Part shown: positions 32,318 through 39,959 of the stretch, piece by piece | How the letters are laid out: the number at the start of each line of letters is the position of its first letter | Position numbering within the stretch: position 1 is the first letter of the stretch | Assembly (NCBI GenBank): GCA_001823055.1 | Contig: MHTH01000010.1 | Coordinates: 7,316-47,274 of the forward strand | Origin: Candidatus Vogelbacteria bacterium RIFOXYB1_FULL_42_16 | GTDB lineage: Bacteria; Patescibacteriota; Minisyncoccia; Phycocordibacterales; XYD1-FULL-46-19 | Length of the DNA: 39,959 nt | Direction of reading: 5' to 3' | The notes under the pieces: generated by a model | Seen by the model: the letters and a program-made list of their open reading frames with translations, nothing else | Databases searched by the model: none | Told to the model about the DNA's origin: nothing | Translations under genes and position numbers: made by a program

Positions 32318-32950
32318 TTATTGGGAGACGACTTTACTAAAACTTAAAATTGTCGGTTCGACCGTGAGATCAAGTTTAAAAATCACATTACCTTTATCAT
32401 CCAAATCGAGATCATAAAAATTGAAACTTTGAATTTTACCTTTGGCCTGTTCACTGCCAAAGACTTGGGCTTGAAAAGCGACATCTTCATAACGACGAGC
32501 GGTGCCTTGGATAACAATTCCTTTCTCACCAAAATCAAACTGGCGATAGCTCATACCTTCGGTCGTCAAAGTATTGAGCACCTGACGGAAAAGAGGCGAG
32601 ATAATAATGTGCTGATTGAGTAAACTGTCACCATTGGCGGTCTTCATTTCCAGACGTTTGGCTCTGGTCAAGGTCTCGACTCCCAAATTTTGACGATCTC
32701 TTTTCAACGATTCAGCTAAACCGCAAGTGCCATTGTCAGCACAAGGTTTGTAAATATCACTTAAAATAATTTGGCGATAAACAAAAGCGCTAGCCACAAA
32801 CACCAGCGAAAGAGCCAAGGTCAAAAAACCCAAGACTCCGAGAAAATTGTAGGCGCCTTGAACTTTCGGCGCCGACTGCCGACTGGCCGTGGTATTAAGC
32901 GGTCCAGTCGTGGAAGGTTTAGGAATGAAAGATGTGAGTTTATTATCCAT
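32318..32950 (-). CDS. pilN: PilN-like inner-membrane protein
   Basis: The 210-residue protein has a cytoplasmic N-terminus with SFIPKPS (comparable to the PilN motif that binds PilM), one membrane helix (about 33-58), and a periplasmic-side domain ending in a beta-rich part. Position after pilM and before pilO supports the call; sequence resemblance to PilN is weak beyond layout. Confidence 0.7.
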   Translation of the reverse strand: MDNKLTSFIPKPSTTGPLNTTASRQSAPKVQGAYNFLGVLGFLTLALSLVFVASAFVYRQIILSDIYKPCADNGTCGLAESLKRDRQNLGVETLTRAKRLEMKTANGDSLLNQHIIISPLFRQVLNTLTTEGMSYRQFDFGEKGIVIQGTARRYEDVAFQAQVFGSEQAKGKIQSFNFYDLDLDDKGNVIFKLDLTVEPTILSFSKVVSQ

Positions 32951-32963
32951 AAAAATTTGTCGT

Positions 32964-34118
32964 TCAAATTTCTTCGAGACCTCGTAAAGCTAAACCGATA
33001 GCGACAGCAAAGGAAGGGCCAGCTTCGGTTAAAACTCCGGAAAGAAAAGCGGGAGCTTCGGTCTTGTTAAACGGCTGACCAAAAGCGACCGGCACACCAA
33101 CTTCTTGTTCCGCGATAGCGAGTAAACCTTTGAGGACGGCGCCACCACCGATCAAAATAAATTTGTCGACGACGCGACGATTCTCCTTTTGATATTTTAT
33201 CACTACATGCTCTGCTTCTGCAAATATATATTCCACTAGTGGACTAATAGCCGACTCAACATTGTCATAATTTTCCGGTTTTTCCACCAAACCGACTTCT
33301 CTTTTGATTTCTTCCGCCTTCTCAAATGGCACTGACAAAGATCGAGAAACAGCCATTGATAAATCTTGGGCGCCTTTGTTAATCGTATGAGAAACTCTGA
33401 TCACGCCCCGATCAATAATCGCCATTTTGGAAGAAGAAGCGCCTAAGTCGATCAGAGCAGTAGCATTTAAATCATTGTGTAAACAAGAACGAATAGAGCT
33501 AAAACTTTCGATTTCCATAATCGGCACTTGCAACTCTAAATCCTTGGCTAAGGTTTGATGATTTTTAATGGCGTCATTATGAATCGCCACTAGAAGAATC
33601 TTGGTCAAGCCTTTGATTGGCTGACCTTCGGGATTATTTTCATTGGCGGTGCGAATATCTGCTGGCGAAGGAATCCGAAGCCAATCCAAAGTCACTTCGG
33701 AAATGGCCACGGGAATATACTTGCGCGCTTCTAGTGGAATAATCGAGGCCAGCTTGTCATCATCCACTTCCGGCAAATCAATATCCACAATCAAACTGGA
33801 GCGTGACGGGATCGACATCACACCGGTTTTGGTGGTGATATTGGCTTCTTTAAACAGATCGGCAACTAATTTTTTAAGATTGTCGAGAGTCAAATTGACC
33901 GCTTGGCCGACCGCCAAACCGCCATAGGGACCGGTCGCCAACTCGCCATAAGTTTCCAAAATCACTCGCCCACGCCGGCGTTTCAGCTGGACGACTTTGA
34001 CTGAAGATAAACCAATATCCAAACCAAAAACACTATCACTTTTTTGGCGAGAAAAAGTTTTGGTTAAATCGCTTAAAAGATTATTAAATAAATCTTTAAA
34101 AAAATCTAAGGCTCGCAT
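32964..34118 (-). CDS. pilM: PilM, actin-like pilus assembly protein
   Basis: A 384-residue actin/FtsA-fold protein with the PilM signatures FGLDIGLSSVKVVQLKRR, PSRSSLIVDIDLP, ALIDLGASSSKMAIIDRG (phosphate 2) and FILIGGGAVLKGLLAI. In other bacteria it binds ATP and the N-terminus of PilN. The start is taken at ATG 34118; the open frame to 34208 runs over the comFC promoter and start. It is first in the operon pilM-N-O-X-B-RR-T-C. Confidence 0.93.
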   Translation of the reverse strand: MRALDFFKDLFNNLLSDLTKTFSRQKSDSVFGLDIGLSSVKVVQLKRRRGRVILETYGELATGPYGGLAVGQAVNLTLDNLKKLVADLFKEANITTKTGVMSIPSRSSLIVDIDLPEVDDDKLASIIPLEARKYIPVAISEVTLDWLRIPSPADIRTANENNPEGQPIKGLTKILLVAIHNDAIKNHQTLAKDLELQVPIMEIESFSSIRSCLHNDLNATALIDLGASSSKMAIIDRGVIRVSHTINKGAQDLSMAVSRSLSVPFEKAEEIKREVGLVEKPENYDNVESAISPLVEYIFAEAEHVVIKYQKENRRVVDKFILIGGGAVLKGLLAIAEQEVGVPVAFGQPFNKTEAPAFLSGVLTEAGPSFAVAIGLALRGLEEI

Positions 34119-34130
34119 TTTTAAACTTGC

Positions 34131-34140
34131 TATAATTATA
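34131..34140. promoter_or_regulatory. Overlapping divergent -10 boxes of comFC and pilM
   Basis: TATAATTATA holds TATAAT on plus (34131-34136) and TATAAT on minus (34140-34135), sharing two base pairs. Predicted starts are near 34143 (comFC, ~7-nt leader) and 34128 (pilM, ~10-nt leader). The -35 regions are poor on both sides. Polymerase could not occupy both at once. Confidence 0.5.
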
Positions 34141-34149
34141 TCACAACCA

Positions 34150-34860
34150 ATGAATAACCAAGAAAAATCAAGACGAATTATCCACAGTATTTTTAAAACC
34201 GGTGTCAAAATTGGGAAAGCCCTATTGCAATTCTTTTTCCCTATTTATTGTCTCAAGTGCCGACGAGAAGGAAAATTTCTCTGTGCCGAGTGTGCCGACG
34301 ATCTGCCATCGGCTGATACCTATTCTCTACCCGATTGGATTTTAGCTAGTTTTGATTATAAAAACGAAACCGTCAGCCAATTAGTCTGGCGGTTAAAATA
34401 TGCCAAGCAGACTGCCGTGGCCACAGAGATGGTCCAAATCTGGCATTCCAGAATAATAATTTGGCAAAAATTGGCCGAAATCGATCGGCGTCAAAAAATC
34501 TTGGCTATCCCCACCCCACTCCATTGGTCGAAAAAAATGCGTCGCGGTTTTAACCAAGCGGAAATTTTGGCCCAAAATTTGATCAAGCTGGAACCAGATC
34601 GTTGGGAAGAACAAAAAAATCTGCTCAAAAAAATTAAAAACACCAAGGCCCAAGTCAAAACCAAAGACCGAACCGAGCGCTTAGAAAATCTGGCCGACGC
34701 TTTTGTCCTCAAGAAAAACGCCGGCCAGATGGTGCGAGGCCGAACGATTTTACTGATCGATGATGTGGTGACCACCGGCGCCACTTTGACCGAACTGCGC
34801 CGGCTCCTACTCGGAGCCGGCGCCAAAAAAGTTTTAGCCATCACTTTCGCCCATGGGTAA
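34150..34860 (+). CDS. comFC: ComF family phosphoribosyltransferase-like competence protein
   Basis: The 236-residue protein has an N-terminal zinc ribbon with two CxxC pairs (C34/C37 in YCLKCRR and C45/C48 in FLCAECAD). A type I PRTase-like fold follows, with the PRPP loop ILLIDDVVTTGATLTE and the RGFNQAEILAQ helix. ComFC acts in the cytosol on incoming single strands during transformation. ATG 34150 follows the shared promoter; the longer frame to 33997 lies inside pilM. It diverges from the pilus operon. Confidence 0.92.
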   Translation: MNNQEKSRRIIHSIFKTGVKIGKALLQFFFPIYCLKCRREGKFLCAECADDLPSADTYSLPDWILASFDYKNETVSQLVWRLKYAKQTAVATEMVQIWHSRIIIWQKLAEIDRRQKILAIPTPLHWSKKMRRGFNQAEILAQNLIKLEPDRWEEQKNLLKKIKNTKAQVKTKDRTERLENLADAFVLKKNAGQMVRGRTILLIDDVVTTGATLTELRRLLLGAGAKKVLAITFAHG

Positions 34861-34889
34861 TGATAACTATTTCATTTCTCTCCTATCAC

Positions 34890-35162
34890 TTAATTATCTT
34901 GGTCTTTGTGAAAATAAGAACCAGAGCCAAAAATCCAACGAGTGATAGCCAGATTAAAGTAATGTCCGGCGTGAATGAAAAAAGCGGAAACACCCAAAAA
35001 AGCGATTAGGTAACCCAGCTCTTCAGCTACGATTCGGCCAGTGACAATCCATACGCCAAGGCCAGTGAGAAAAAAACCGAGTAATATACCGCTAATATCG
35101 AGAAAAGTGAAGAAAAATCGCTTGAAAACAATTGTGATTGGAATTAGTAAGTTATTTTTCAT
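34890..35162 (-). CDS. Small membrane protein of the copper operon (90 aa)
   Basis: Not recognised. Two or three hydrophobic helices (about residues 5-38, 46-66 and 68-80) and a short charged tail. It is last in the copper operon, 19 nt after the 81-aa gene. One His pair lies in the HAGHYF segment between helices. It could be an accessory membrane subunit. Confidence 0.6.
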   Translation of the reverse strand: MKNNLLIPITIVFKRFFFTFLDISGILLGFFLTGLGVWIVTGRIVAEELGYLIAFLGVSAFFIHAGHYFNLAITRWIFGSGSYFHKDQDN

Positions 35163-35181
35163 TGTTGAGAGGCTTAATTAA

Positions 35182-35427
35182 TTAACGACAACAGCCATGA
35201 TCTGAATGATTTTTATCTTCTCCATCGGAATTCTTATGTGTTTTTTTCATCATCAAGAAATGGATGATCATCATGATTGCCATCCCGCCAAAAATAAACC
35301 AAATCGGAGTTTCTAAAATTTGACCGCCAGCACCAAACAGAATAATGAAAAGAAATGGTAGAGCGCAACAAAGCATCATCAGCCACATTAATCGTGAAAA
35401 GTTTTTGTTTTCATCATGATTAGGCAT
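35182..35427 (-). CDS. Small membrane protein with His/Cys metal-type tail (DUF2933-like)
   Basis: The 81-residue protein has two helices (about residues 12-33 and 38-60), the first with an LMMLCCALPF segment. The C-terminal tail contains HSDHGCCR, which could bind copper or another soft metal. The layout resembles DUF2933 proteins found with metal-resistance genes; the family call is tentative. Confidence 0.65.
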   Translation of the reverse strand: MPNHDENKNFSRLMWLMMLCCALPFLFIILFGAGGQILETPIWFIFGGMAIMMIIHFLMMKKTHKNSDGEDKNHSDHGCCR

Positions 35428-35447
35428 ATTTTTTATTTCTTAGCAAA

Positions 35448-35720
35448 TTATTTTGTTTCGCGGATCAAGCTGGAATTATGCATCCAAACATAATACCAGG
35501 CAAAGATCCAAGCAAAGACGAACATATAGACCGCGCCTAAAATGATACTACCTAAACTAATCCAAACAAAGCCGGGCAGCGTTTCAAACAAGCGATGATG
35601 CAGTTCTATCCCCAATGACGATCTCAGAGGCAAAAAACCGCCCACAAGACAAACCAGATAAGCTACTTCTGCCCCGAGCACACATTTCCAACCATATAAT
35701 TTCAGAGATAATTTATCCAT
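35448..35720 (-). CDS. DUF5676-like membrane protein (90 aa)
   Basis: Two membrane helices (about residues 12-32 and 50-78) with a loop containing HHRLFETLPG. The pattern of a Leu-rich start, a Cys in the first helix (AYLVCLVGGFLPLRS) and an aromatic second helix resembles DUF5676 proteins of metal-resistance clusters. Role unknown. It lies between the SHOCT and DUF2933-like genes. Confidence 0.65.
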   Translation of the reverse strand: MDKLSLKLYGWKCVLGAEVAYLVCLVGGFLPLRSSLGIELHHRLFETLPGFVWISLGSIILGAVYMFVFAWIFAWYYVWMHNSSLIRETK

Positions 35721-35754
35721 AATTTTATAATTAATTATATAGTCTAATAAATTT

Positions 35755-36006
35755 TTAAGAGTTCAAATCTTTTTTCTTTTCTTCGAATTCTTTTTTATCA
35801 ATTTCGCCTTTGGCATATCGTTCCTTCAAGATATCGAACACTTTTGACTCGGCTTTCGAATTTCGGCCACTGATTTCACGCACCAACCAAACGATCAAAA
35901 CAATCAACAGAATCCAGAAGGCGATCATCATAATTCCGCCTCCAAACCACCCCATCATACTGCCAACACCCCAGCCATTGTAACCATTGTATAATCCATA
36001 CATCAT
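35755..36006 (-). CDS. SHOCT domain membrane protein (83 aa)
   Basis: A Gly/Met/Tyr-rich N-terminus, one membrane helix (about residues 22-44) and a C-terminal SHOCT motif, FDILKERYAKGEIDKKEFEE (about 58-77). SHOCT segments often end small membrane proteins and are thought to aid oligomerisation. It directly follows copA, and Met-rich small SHOCT proteins are frequent in copper clusters. Confidence 0.8.
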   Translation of the reverse strand: MMYGLYNGYNGWGVGSMMGWFGGGIMMIAFWILLIVLIVWLVREISGRNSKAESKVFDILKERYAKGEIDKKEFEEKKKDLNS

Positions 36007-36050
36007 GATAATTTTTGATTAAATAGTTTAGTAATTTTTTAGTCTCGACC

Positions 36051-38282
36051 TTAAACAATTTTTTTTCTTTTGAGCAAAAGCGAATTGACGACCACGGAAA
36101 TCGAACTAGTGGCCATCGCTACCGACGCAAAAATCGGATTTAACAACAACTTAAAAACAGGGTAGAGCACGCCCATCGCTACCGGAATCAAGACAATATT
36201 ATAACTAAAAGCCCAAAATAGATTAAGACGAATAGTGCGCATAGTCTTTTTTGACAAGACAATCGCCATGGCCACCGATTTCAAATCTTTATTGATGAGC
36301 GTAATATCCGCAGCTTCAATGGCCACATCAGTGCCACTACCCATGGCAATACCGACATCGGCGGCAGCTAACGCCGGCGCGTCGTTAATACCATCACCGA
36401 CCATCGCTACCACCTTGCCCTCGGCTTGAATTTTTCTCACTTCCGCTTCCTTCTGATCAGGCAAAACTTCGGCCAGAACCCTGGTAATACCCAAACTTTG
36501 GCCGATCGCTTTAGCCGTTCGCTGGTTATCACCAGTAATCATGACTACTTCCAGGCCTAATTTTTGTAAAGCAATCAACCCCTCGCGCGCGCTATCTTTA
36601 ACGATATCAGCCACGGCAATTAGGCCAACCAATTTATTTTCCAGACCGATCATCATGACTGTTTTGCCAGCATCTTCCAATTTAGCGATTTGATCATCAA
36701 CTAAAGTGAGGCTAATCCCTTCCTTGTTCATCAACCTTTTATTGCCAAAAACTATTCTCTGGTTATCAACCATCCCTTCAACGCCATGCCCGGGAATGGC
36801 CTGAAATTTTTCGACTTTAAATAAAACGAGGTTCTGACTTTCAGCCTCTTTCACGATAGCTTCAGCTAATGAATGTTCCGAACCTTTTTCAATTGACCCA
36901 GCCAATTTTAATAATGTATCTTTGTCCATTGAACCAAAAGCGGTAATGTCTGTAACTTCCGGTTTTCCTTTAGTGAGAGTGCCAGTCTTGTCAAAAATAA
37001 TGGTCTTTATTTTATGAGCGGTTTCCAAACTCTCGGCATCTTTGATTAAAATGCCATGTTCCGCGCCCTTGCCGGTACCCACCATAATGGCCGTCGGGGT
37101 AGCCAGACCCATGGCGCAAGGGCAAGCGATAATCAAAACAGCGACCGTATTGAGCAAAGCAAATAATAACGTCGGCGCCGGGCCAAAAACATACCAAACG
37201 GCAAAAGTCAGAAAAGCCAGCATAATCACCACTGGCACAAAATAAGAAGAAATCATATCGGCCAAACGTTGAATCGGCGCCTTACTGCCTTGAGCCTCTT
37301 GAACTAATTTAATAATTTGAGCCAACATCGTTTCTTGACCAATCTTGGTCGCCCGAAAAGTGAAGGTGCCGGTTTTATTGATCGTGGCACCAACCACCGT
37401 ATCGCCACTGATTTTTTCCACCGGCATACTTTCGCCCGTGACCATTGATTCATCAATTGACGATTCTCCCTCAACAATAATACCATCGACTGGAATTTTT
37501 TCACCCGGCCGAACCCGAATAATATCACCAATAACTACTTCGTTTATCGACAGATCTATCTCCTGACCAGCCCGCAACACTCGAGCAGTTTTAGCTTGCA
37601 AACCAATCAATTTTTTTATCGCTTCCGAAGTGCCAGCCTTAGCTTTAGCTTCAAAATAGCGACCCAATAAAATAAGACCGATGATAACCGCCGCCGTATC
37701 AAAATAAGGCATTGGTTCAATGCCGACTTTTATCATCAGTTGGGGCAACAAAGTTACTACCGTCGAATAAATATAAGCCACTGTAGTACCGATAACCACC
37801 AAGGTGTCCATATTGGCGGTTCGATGCTTAATAGCCGAAATAGTGGCTCGATAGAAACCAAAACCGGCCCAAAATTGAACAGGAGTGGCTAATAATAATT
37901 GAACGAAAAAGTTTTGCAAAATCACCGGAGACGTCTTGATCAAGCCAGGAAAACTGCCCCACAAAATCAGACCACCTAAAATTAAACTGACCACGACCTT
38001 GAATCGCAGGTCATGAAGCTCTTGTTGTTTTTCTTTTTGTTCATCATCTTCCGTTTTAATTTCTTCAGTGATAAGGGCTTGATAGCCAACATTAGATACC
38101 GCCGAACTTAATTGCTCATCGGTTACTTTGATTGGATCATAAATGACCGTCGCTTTTTCAGTTGCCAAATTGACTGTCGCTTGAGTCACACCATCCATTT
38201 TTTTCAACGAATCTTCGATCACCATGACGCAGGAAGCGCAATGCATTCCCTTGATAGAAAAAGTCTTTTTATTTTGGTTCAT
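36051..38282 (-). CDS. copA: Copper-translocating P1B-type ATPase
   Basis: The 743-residue ATPase has one N-terminal HMA domain with GMHCASC (C15, C18), the TGESMPVEK actuator loop, the membrane CPC site in [13 protein letters not shown] (near residue 387), DKTGTLT (near 432), the [11 protein letters not shown] motif and [11 protein letters not shown]. The last helices carry YN and [12 protein letters not shown], the pattern of Cu(I) exporters (P1B-1). It pumps Cu(I) out of the cytosol. The start is ATG 38282, which follows the cupredoxin stop by 1 nt; the TTG at 38294 lies inside that gene. Confidence 0.95.
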   Translation of the reverse strand: MNQNKKTFSIKGMHCASCVMVIEDSLKKMDGVTQATVNLATEKATVIYDPIKVTDEQLSSAVSNVGYQALITEEIKTEDDEQKEKQQELHDLRFKVVVSLILGGLILWGSFPGLIKTSPVILQNFFVQLLLATPVQFWAGFGFYRATISAIKHRTANMDTLVVIGTTVAYIYSTVVTLLPQLMIKVGIEPMPYFDTAAVIIGLILLGRYFEAKAKAGTSEAIKKLIGLQAKTARVLRAGQEIDLSINEVVIGDIIRVRPGEKIPVDGIIVEGESSIDESMVTGESMPVEKISGDTVVGATINKTGTFTFRATKIGQETMLAQIIKLVQEAQGSKAPIQRLADMISSYFVPVVIMLAFLTFAVWYVFGPAPTLLFALLNTVAVLIIACPCAMGLATPTAIMVGTGKGAEHGILIKDAESLETAHKIKTIIFDKTGTLTKGKPEVTDITAFGSMDKDTLLKLAGSIEKGSEHSLAEAIVKEAESQNLVLFKVEKFQAIPGHGVEGMVDNQRIVFGNKRLMNKEGISLTLVDDQIAKLEDAGKTVMMIGLENKLVGLIAVADIVKDSAREGLIALQKLGLEVVMITGDNQRTAKAIGQSLGITRVLAEVLPDQKEAEVRKIQAEGKVVAMVGDGINDAPALAAADVGIAMGSGTDVAIEAADITLINKDLKSVAMAIVLSKKTMRTIRLNLFWAFSYNIVLIPVAMGVLYPVFKLLLNPIFASVAMATSSISVVVNSLLLKRKKIV

Positions 38283-38283
38283 A

Positions 38284-38643
38284 TTATTTGACAATTATTT
38301 TTCCGTGATACATATTCATCCCACAGGTATAAGTAAATTCACCACTTTTCTCTGGTTTAAGCTCAATCGTCACTTTTTGATTAAGCGGTAAATGACGGCG
38401 AATCTTGAAATCGCCAAGCACTACTTCCTCCAAACAACTCGTTGGATCGCGACGGGTAAAATTAAGTTTGGTCGTTTTACCCTTCGAGATGGATATAATT
38501 TCTGGCGAATAACCACCATCGACGACAATATCAACCGAATCAGAGACGGACACGGCTTGCCCTTTTTTAGTAAGAAAAAACCAATAGGTAAAAATGATAC
38601 CCAAAAAACTGACAACGATGACAATTATTTTATCTGCATCCAT
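38284..38643 (-). CDS. Membrane-anchored cupredoxin-domain protein
   Basis: The 119-residue protein has one N-terminal helix (about residues 4-25) and a cupredoxin domain: [34 protein letters not shown], and the terminal copper loop [11 protein letters not shown]. Ligands seem to be a Cys in the PTSC loop, Cys-Met-Met and a His, unlike plastocyanin's His-Cys-His-Met order. It likely holds copper outside the membrane and may hand it to or receive it from CopA (inference). Confidence 0.88.
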   Translation of the reverse strand: MDADKIIVIVVSFLGIIFTYWFFLTKKGQAVSVSDSVDIVVDGGYSPEIISISKGKTTKLNFTRRDPTSCLEEVVLGDFKIRRHLPLNQKVTIELKPEKSGEFTYTCGMNMYHGKIIVK

Positions 38644-38661
38644 AATTTTTAATTAGATTTT

Positions 38662-39959
38662 TTAATCTTCAACGCTGATTTTAACCAATTTCGACCCCAT
38701 ACTGCAAGTGATGTCAATATCACCAGTTTCCGTGGGGATAAAAGTATTTTTACTGATCGTGCCATCCATCGGAATGGTAATGTTGTATTTCGGTATCACC
38801 CAGATTGACATACAGCCACCAAGCGGTGTCTTATTATCAATCGTTAATTCAATCGGCACGCCTTTTTTTGCCGTCAAGAGACGGGGGTTGATTCCTTTTT
38901 CTTGAGAGACTTCGATCGCCAATTTCTGGACTTTAGGGCAATCGGCAATAGTCGAATCACAAGCGGGAATAGACGCGGCGGTCGAGGTTTCGATTTTTAC
39001 TCCTTCCACTCTAGCCGTATTTAATACCACCGTAAACTCCGAACCACGCGTCATCATACCCATACTGCAATTAAAAGGAATGGTGCCGGTTTGGGTGGGA
39101 GTGAAAGTGATAGTGGTAATCCCTTGAGGCAATAGATATTTGCTTAACCCCAGAGATGGCATCACTAACACCCGACCGCAACCAGCCGCTTGACTGCCAT
39201 CAATCTGCCATTCGACAGGCACCCCTGCCACCACCGTAAATTTGTTAGGAGTATAGTTGTAACCGTTGACCGTCATCTTAACAATTTGTTTACCATCAAC
39301 AATCGGCGCATTCGAAGAAGGTGGCAATTCAATCCTGTTAGATAACAAAGTAAAAGCTGAAGCAATGTTGAAGTTATAACCAGCCAAAGTTAAACCATTA
39401 TTGATGTTGAAGATTGCTAACAAAACAATCAGAACCCCGGCGAATTTCAGAAAATATTTTTGCCATTCGCCTTTAGCAAAACTGGAAATAGTGCTAAGTG
39501 AAAGTAAAGCGGGTAATGTTCCCAAGGAAAAAACCAACATCGTTAGAGCGCCAATCTTCCAATCGCCATTAGCTAAAACATAGAGTTGTAAAGCTTGAGT
39601 GAACCCACAAGGCAAAAAGAAAGTTAGGGCGCCCAGAGTAAATGGTGCCCCTTTACTGTTTTTTGCACCAAGATCATGAATTCTATGACTAATAAATTTT
39701 GGCATTCTGGGATTGAAGCGCCGTAAACCGGGAAAAAGATGGAGTAGTTGAAAGCCCAACATCAACATCACTCCGCTAACCAAGATCATGAGGTAACCAT
39801 TAGTTCTAGGGGAGAGAGTGAGGACTGATCCGAGGGCGCCGACAAGGGCGCCGAAAGCAGTATAGCCGACAATTCGCCCGACATTGAAGTAAAGATGAGG
39901 CTTAAATTTTTGCAGACCGGAAAGGTTGGGGTGTGTTTCGTTATATCTTCCGGCCACGG
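38662..39959 (-). CDS. SafE/UreH-type membrane protein fused to two cupredoxin-like domains (5' end outside window)
   Basis: The gene runs off the window, so its N-terminus is missing; the GTG at 39957 is probably an internal codon. The visible part starts in a TauE/SafE (UreH_2-type) membrane domain with NVGRIVGYTAFGALVGALGS and the LTFFLPCGFTQALQL segment. After about residue 205 two cupredoxin-like domains follow, each starting with a beta strand (VKMTVNGYNYTPNKFTVVAG and KLAIEVSQEKGINPRLL). They end in FNCSMGMM and ITCSMGSK, with a partner Cys in AAGCGRVLVMP or GGCMSIWVIP. This fits copper transport and extracytoplasmic copper binding. It is the first visible gene of the copper operon. 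Confidence 0.85.
   Translation of the reverse strand, partial: VAGRYNETHPNLSGLQKFKPHLYFNVGRIVGYTAFGALVGALGSVLTLSPRTNGYLMILVSGVMLMLGFQLLHLFPGLRRFNPRMPKFISHRIHDLGAKNSKGAPFTLGALTFFLPCGFTQALQLYVLANGDWKIGALTMLVFSLGTLPALLSLSTISSFAKGEWQKYFLKFAGVLIVLLAIFNINNGLTLAGYNFNIASAFTLLSNRIELPPSSNAPIVDGKQIVKMTVNGYNYTPNKFTVVAGVPVEWQIDGSQAAGCGRVLVMPSLGLSKYLLPQGITTITFTPTQTGTIPFNCSMGMMTRGSEFTVVLNTARVEGVKIETSTAASIPACDSTIADCPKVQKLAIEVSQEKGINPRLLTAKKGVPIELTIDNKTPLGGCMSIWVIPKYNITIPMDGTISKNTFIPTETGDIDITCSMGSKLVKISVED

Noticed and set aside
33997-34149. 51-residue N-terminal extension of ComFC
   Set aside because: It lies antisense within pilM and would remove the shared promoter; the zinc ribbon family start fits ATG 34150.
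34119-34208. 30-residue N-terminal extension of PilM
   Set aside because: It runs over the comFC start and promoter; the PilM fold begins after ATG 34118.

Overview
The window looks like a chromosomal piece of a Patescibacteria (CPR) bacterium, most likely of the Parcubacteria group. Signs are the compact gene packing, a complete type IV pilus locus without a lipoprotein secretin gene, a cluster of small CPR-type membrane and copper proteins, a shortened release factor 2, and almost no Shine-Dalgarno sites. TGA, TAA and TAG all end genes here and an SPF-type RF2 is present, so the code is standard. The group assignment is inference from gene content; no 16S gene is in the window.

Layout. 1-4.15 kb (+): secG, a membrane-anchored orphan peptide-binding protein, RNase J. 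4.15-5.6 kb: a palindrome-rich gap, then a small coiled-coil gene divergent from a Bro-N/DinD-like gene, with a 10-G tract inside the small gene's promoter. 5.6-11.5 kb: MFS transporter, a UvrD helicase fused to an Fe-S nuclease, YqeY, GpsA and a small membrane protein. 11.5-11.9 kb: a candidate small RNA carrying a perfect orphan Shine-Dalgarno, a 136-bp inverted-repeat element and tRNA-Gln. 11.9-14.5 kb (-): ftsEX and prfB, the latter starting 1 nt after a tRNA-Thr. 14.5-16.6 kb: five minus-strand tRNAs (two Thr, Asp, Met/Ile-CAT, initiator fMet), a structured non-coding stretch with a duplicated tRNA-Thr 3' end, two small genes and an HTH/LAGLIDADG-like gene. 16.6-21.1 kb (-): a HEPN-like membrane protein, gatCA and ligA.

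21.2-34.9 kb is a type IV pilus / competence locus, almost all on the minus strand: pilM, pilN-like, pilO-like, a small membrane protein, pilB, a CheY-like regulator, pilT, pilC, a separately transcribed major pilin, then a second operon with a WS.NIGW-repeat surface protein, prepilin peptidase, three minor prepilins and a PilX-like protein. comFC diverges from pilM over overlapping -10 boxes, which fits use of the pilus for DNA uptake. 34.9-39.96 kb (-) is a copper-handling operon: a SafE/cupredoxin fusion cut by the window edge, a cupredoxin, a CopA-type ATPase and four small membrane proteins.

The strongest window-wide signal is the start-site architecture. About ten genes have a TATAAT/TAAAAT box ending only 6-8 nt before the start codon, so their mRNAs should be leaderless or nearly so, and genes inside operons also lack a Shine-Dalgarno. 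The one perfect anti-16S sequence lies in a non-coding candidate RNA. Two intergenic elements share an ACCCTATTGA terminal inverted repeat and look like a MITE-type family.
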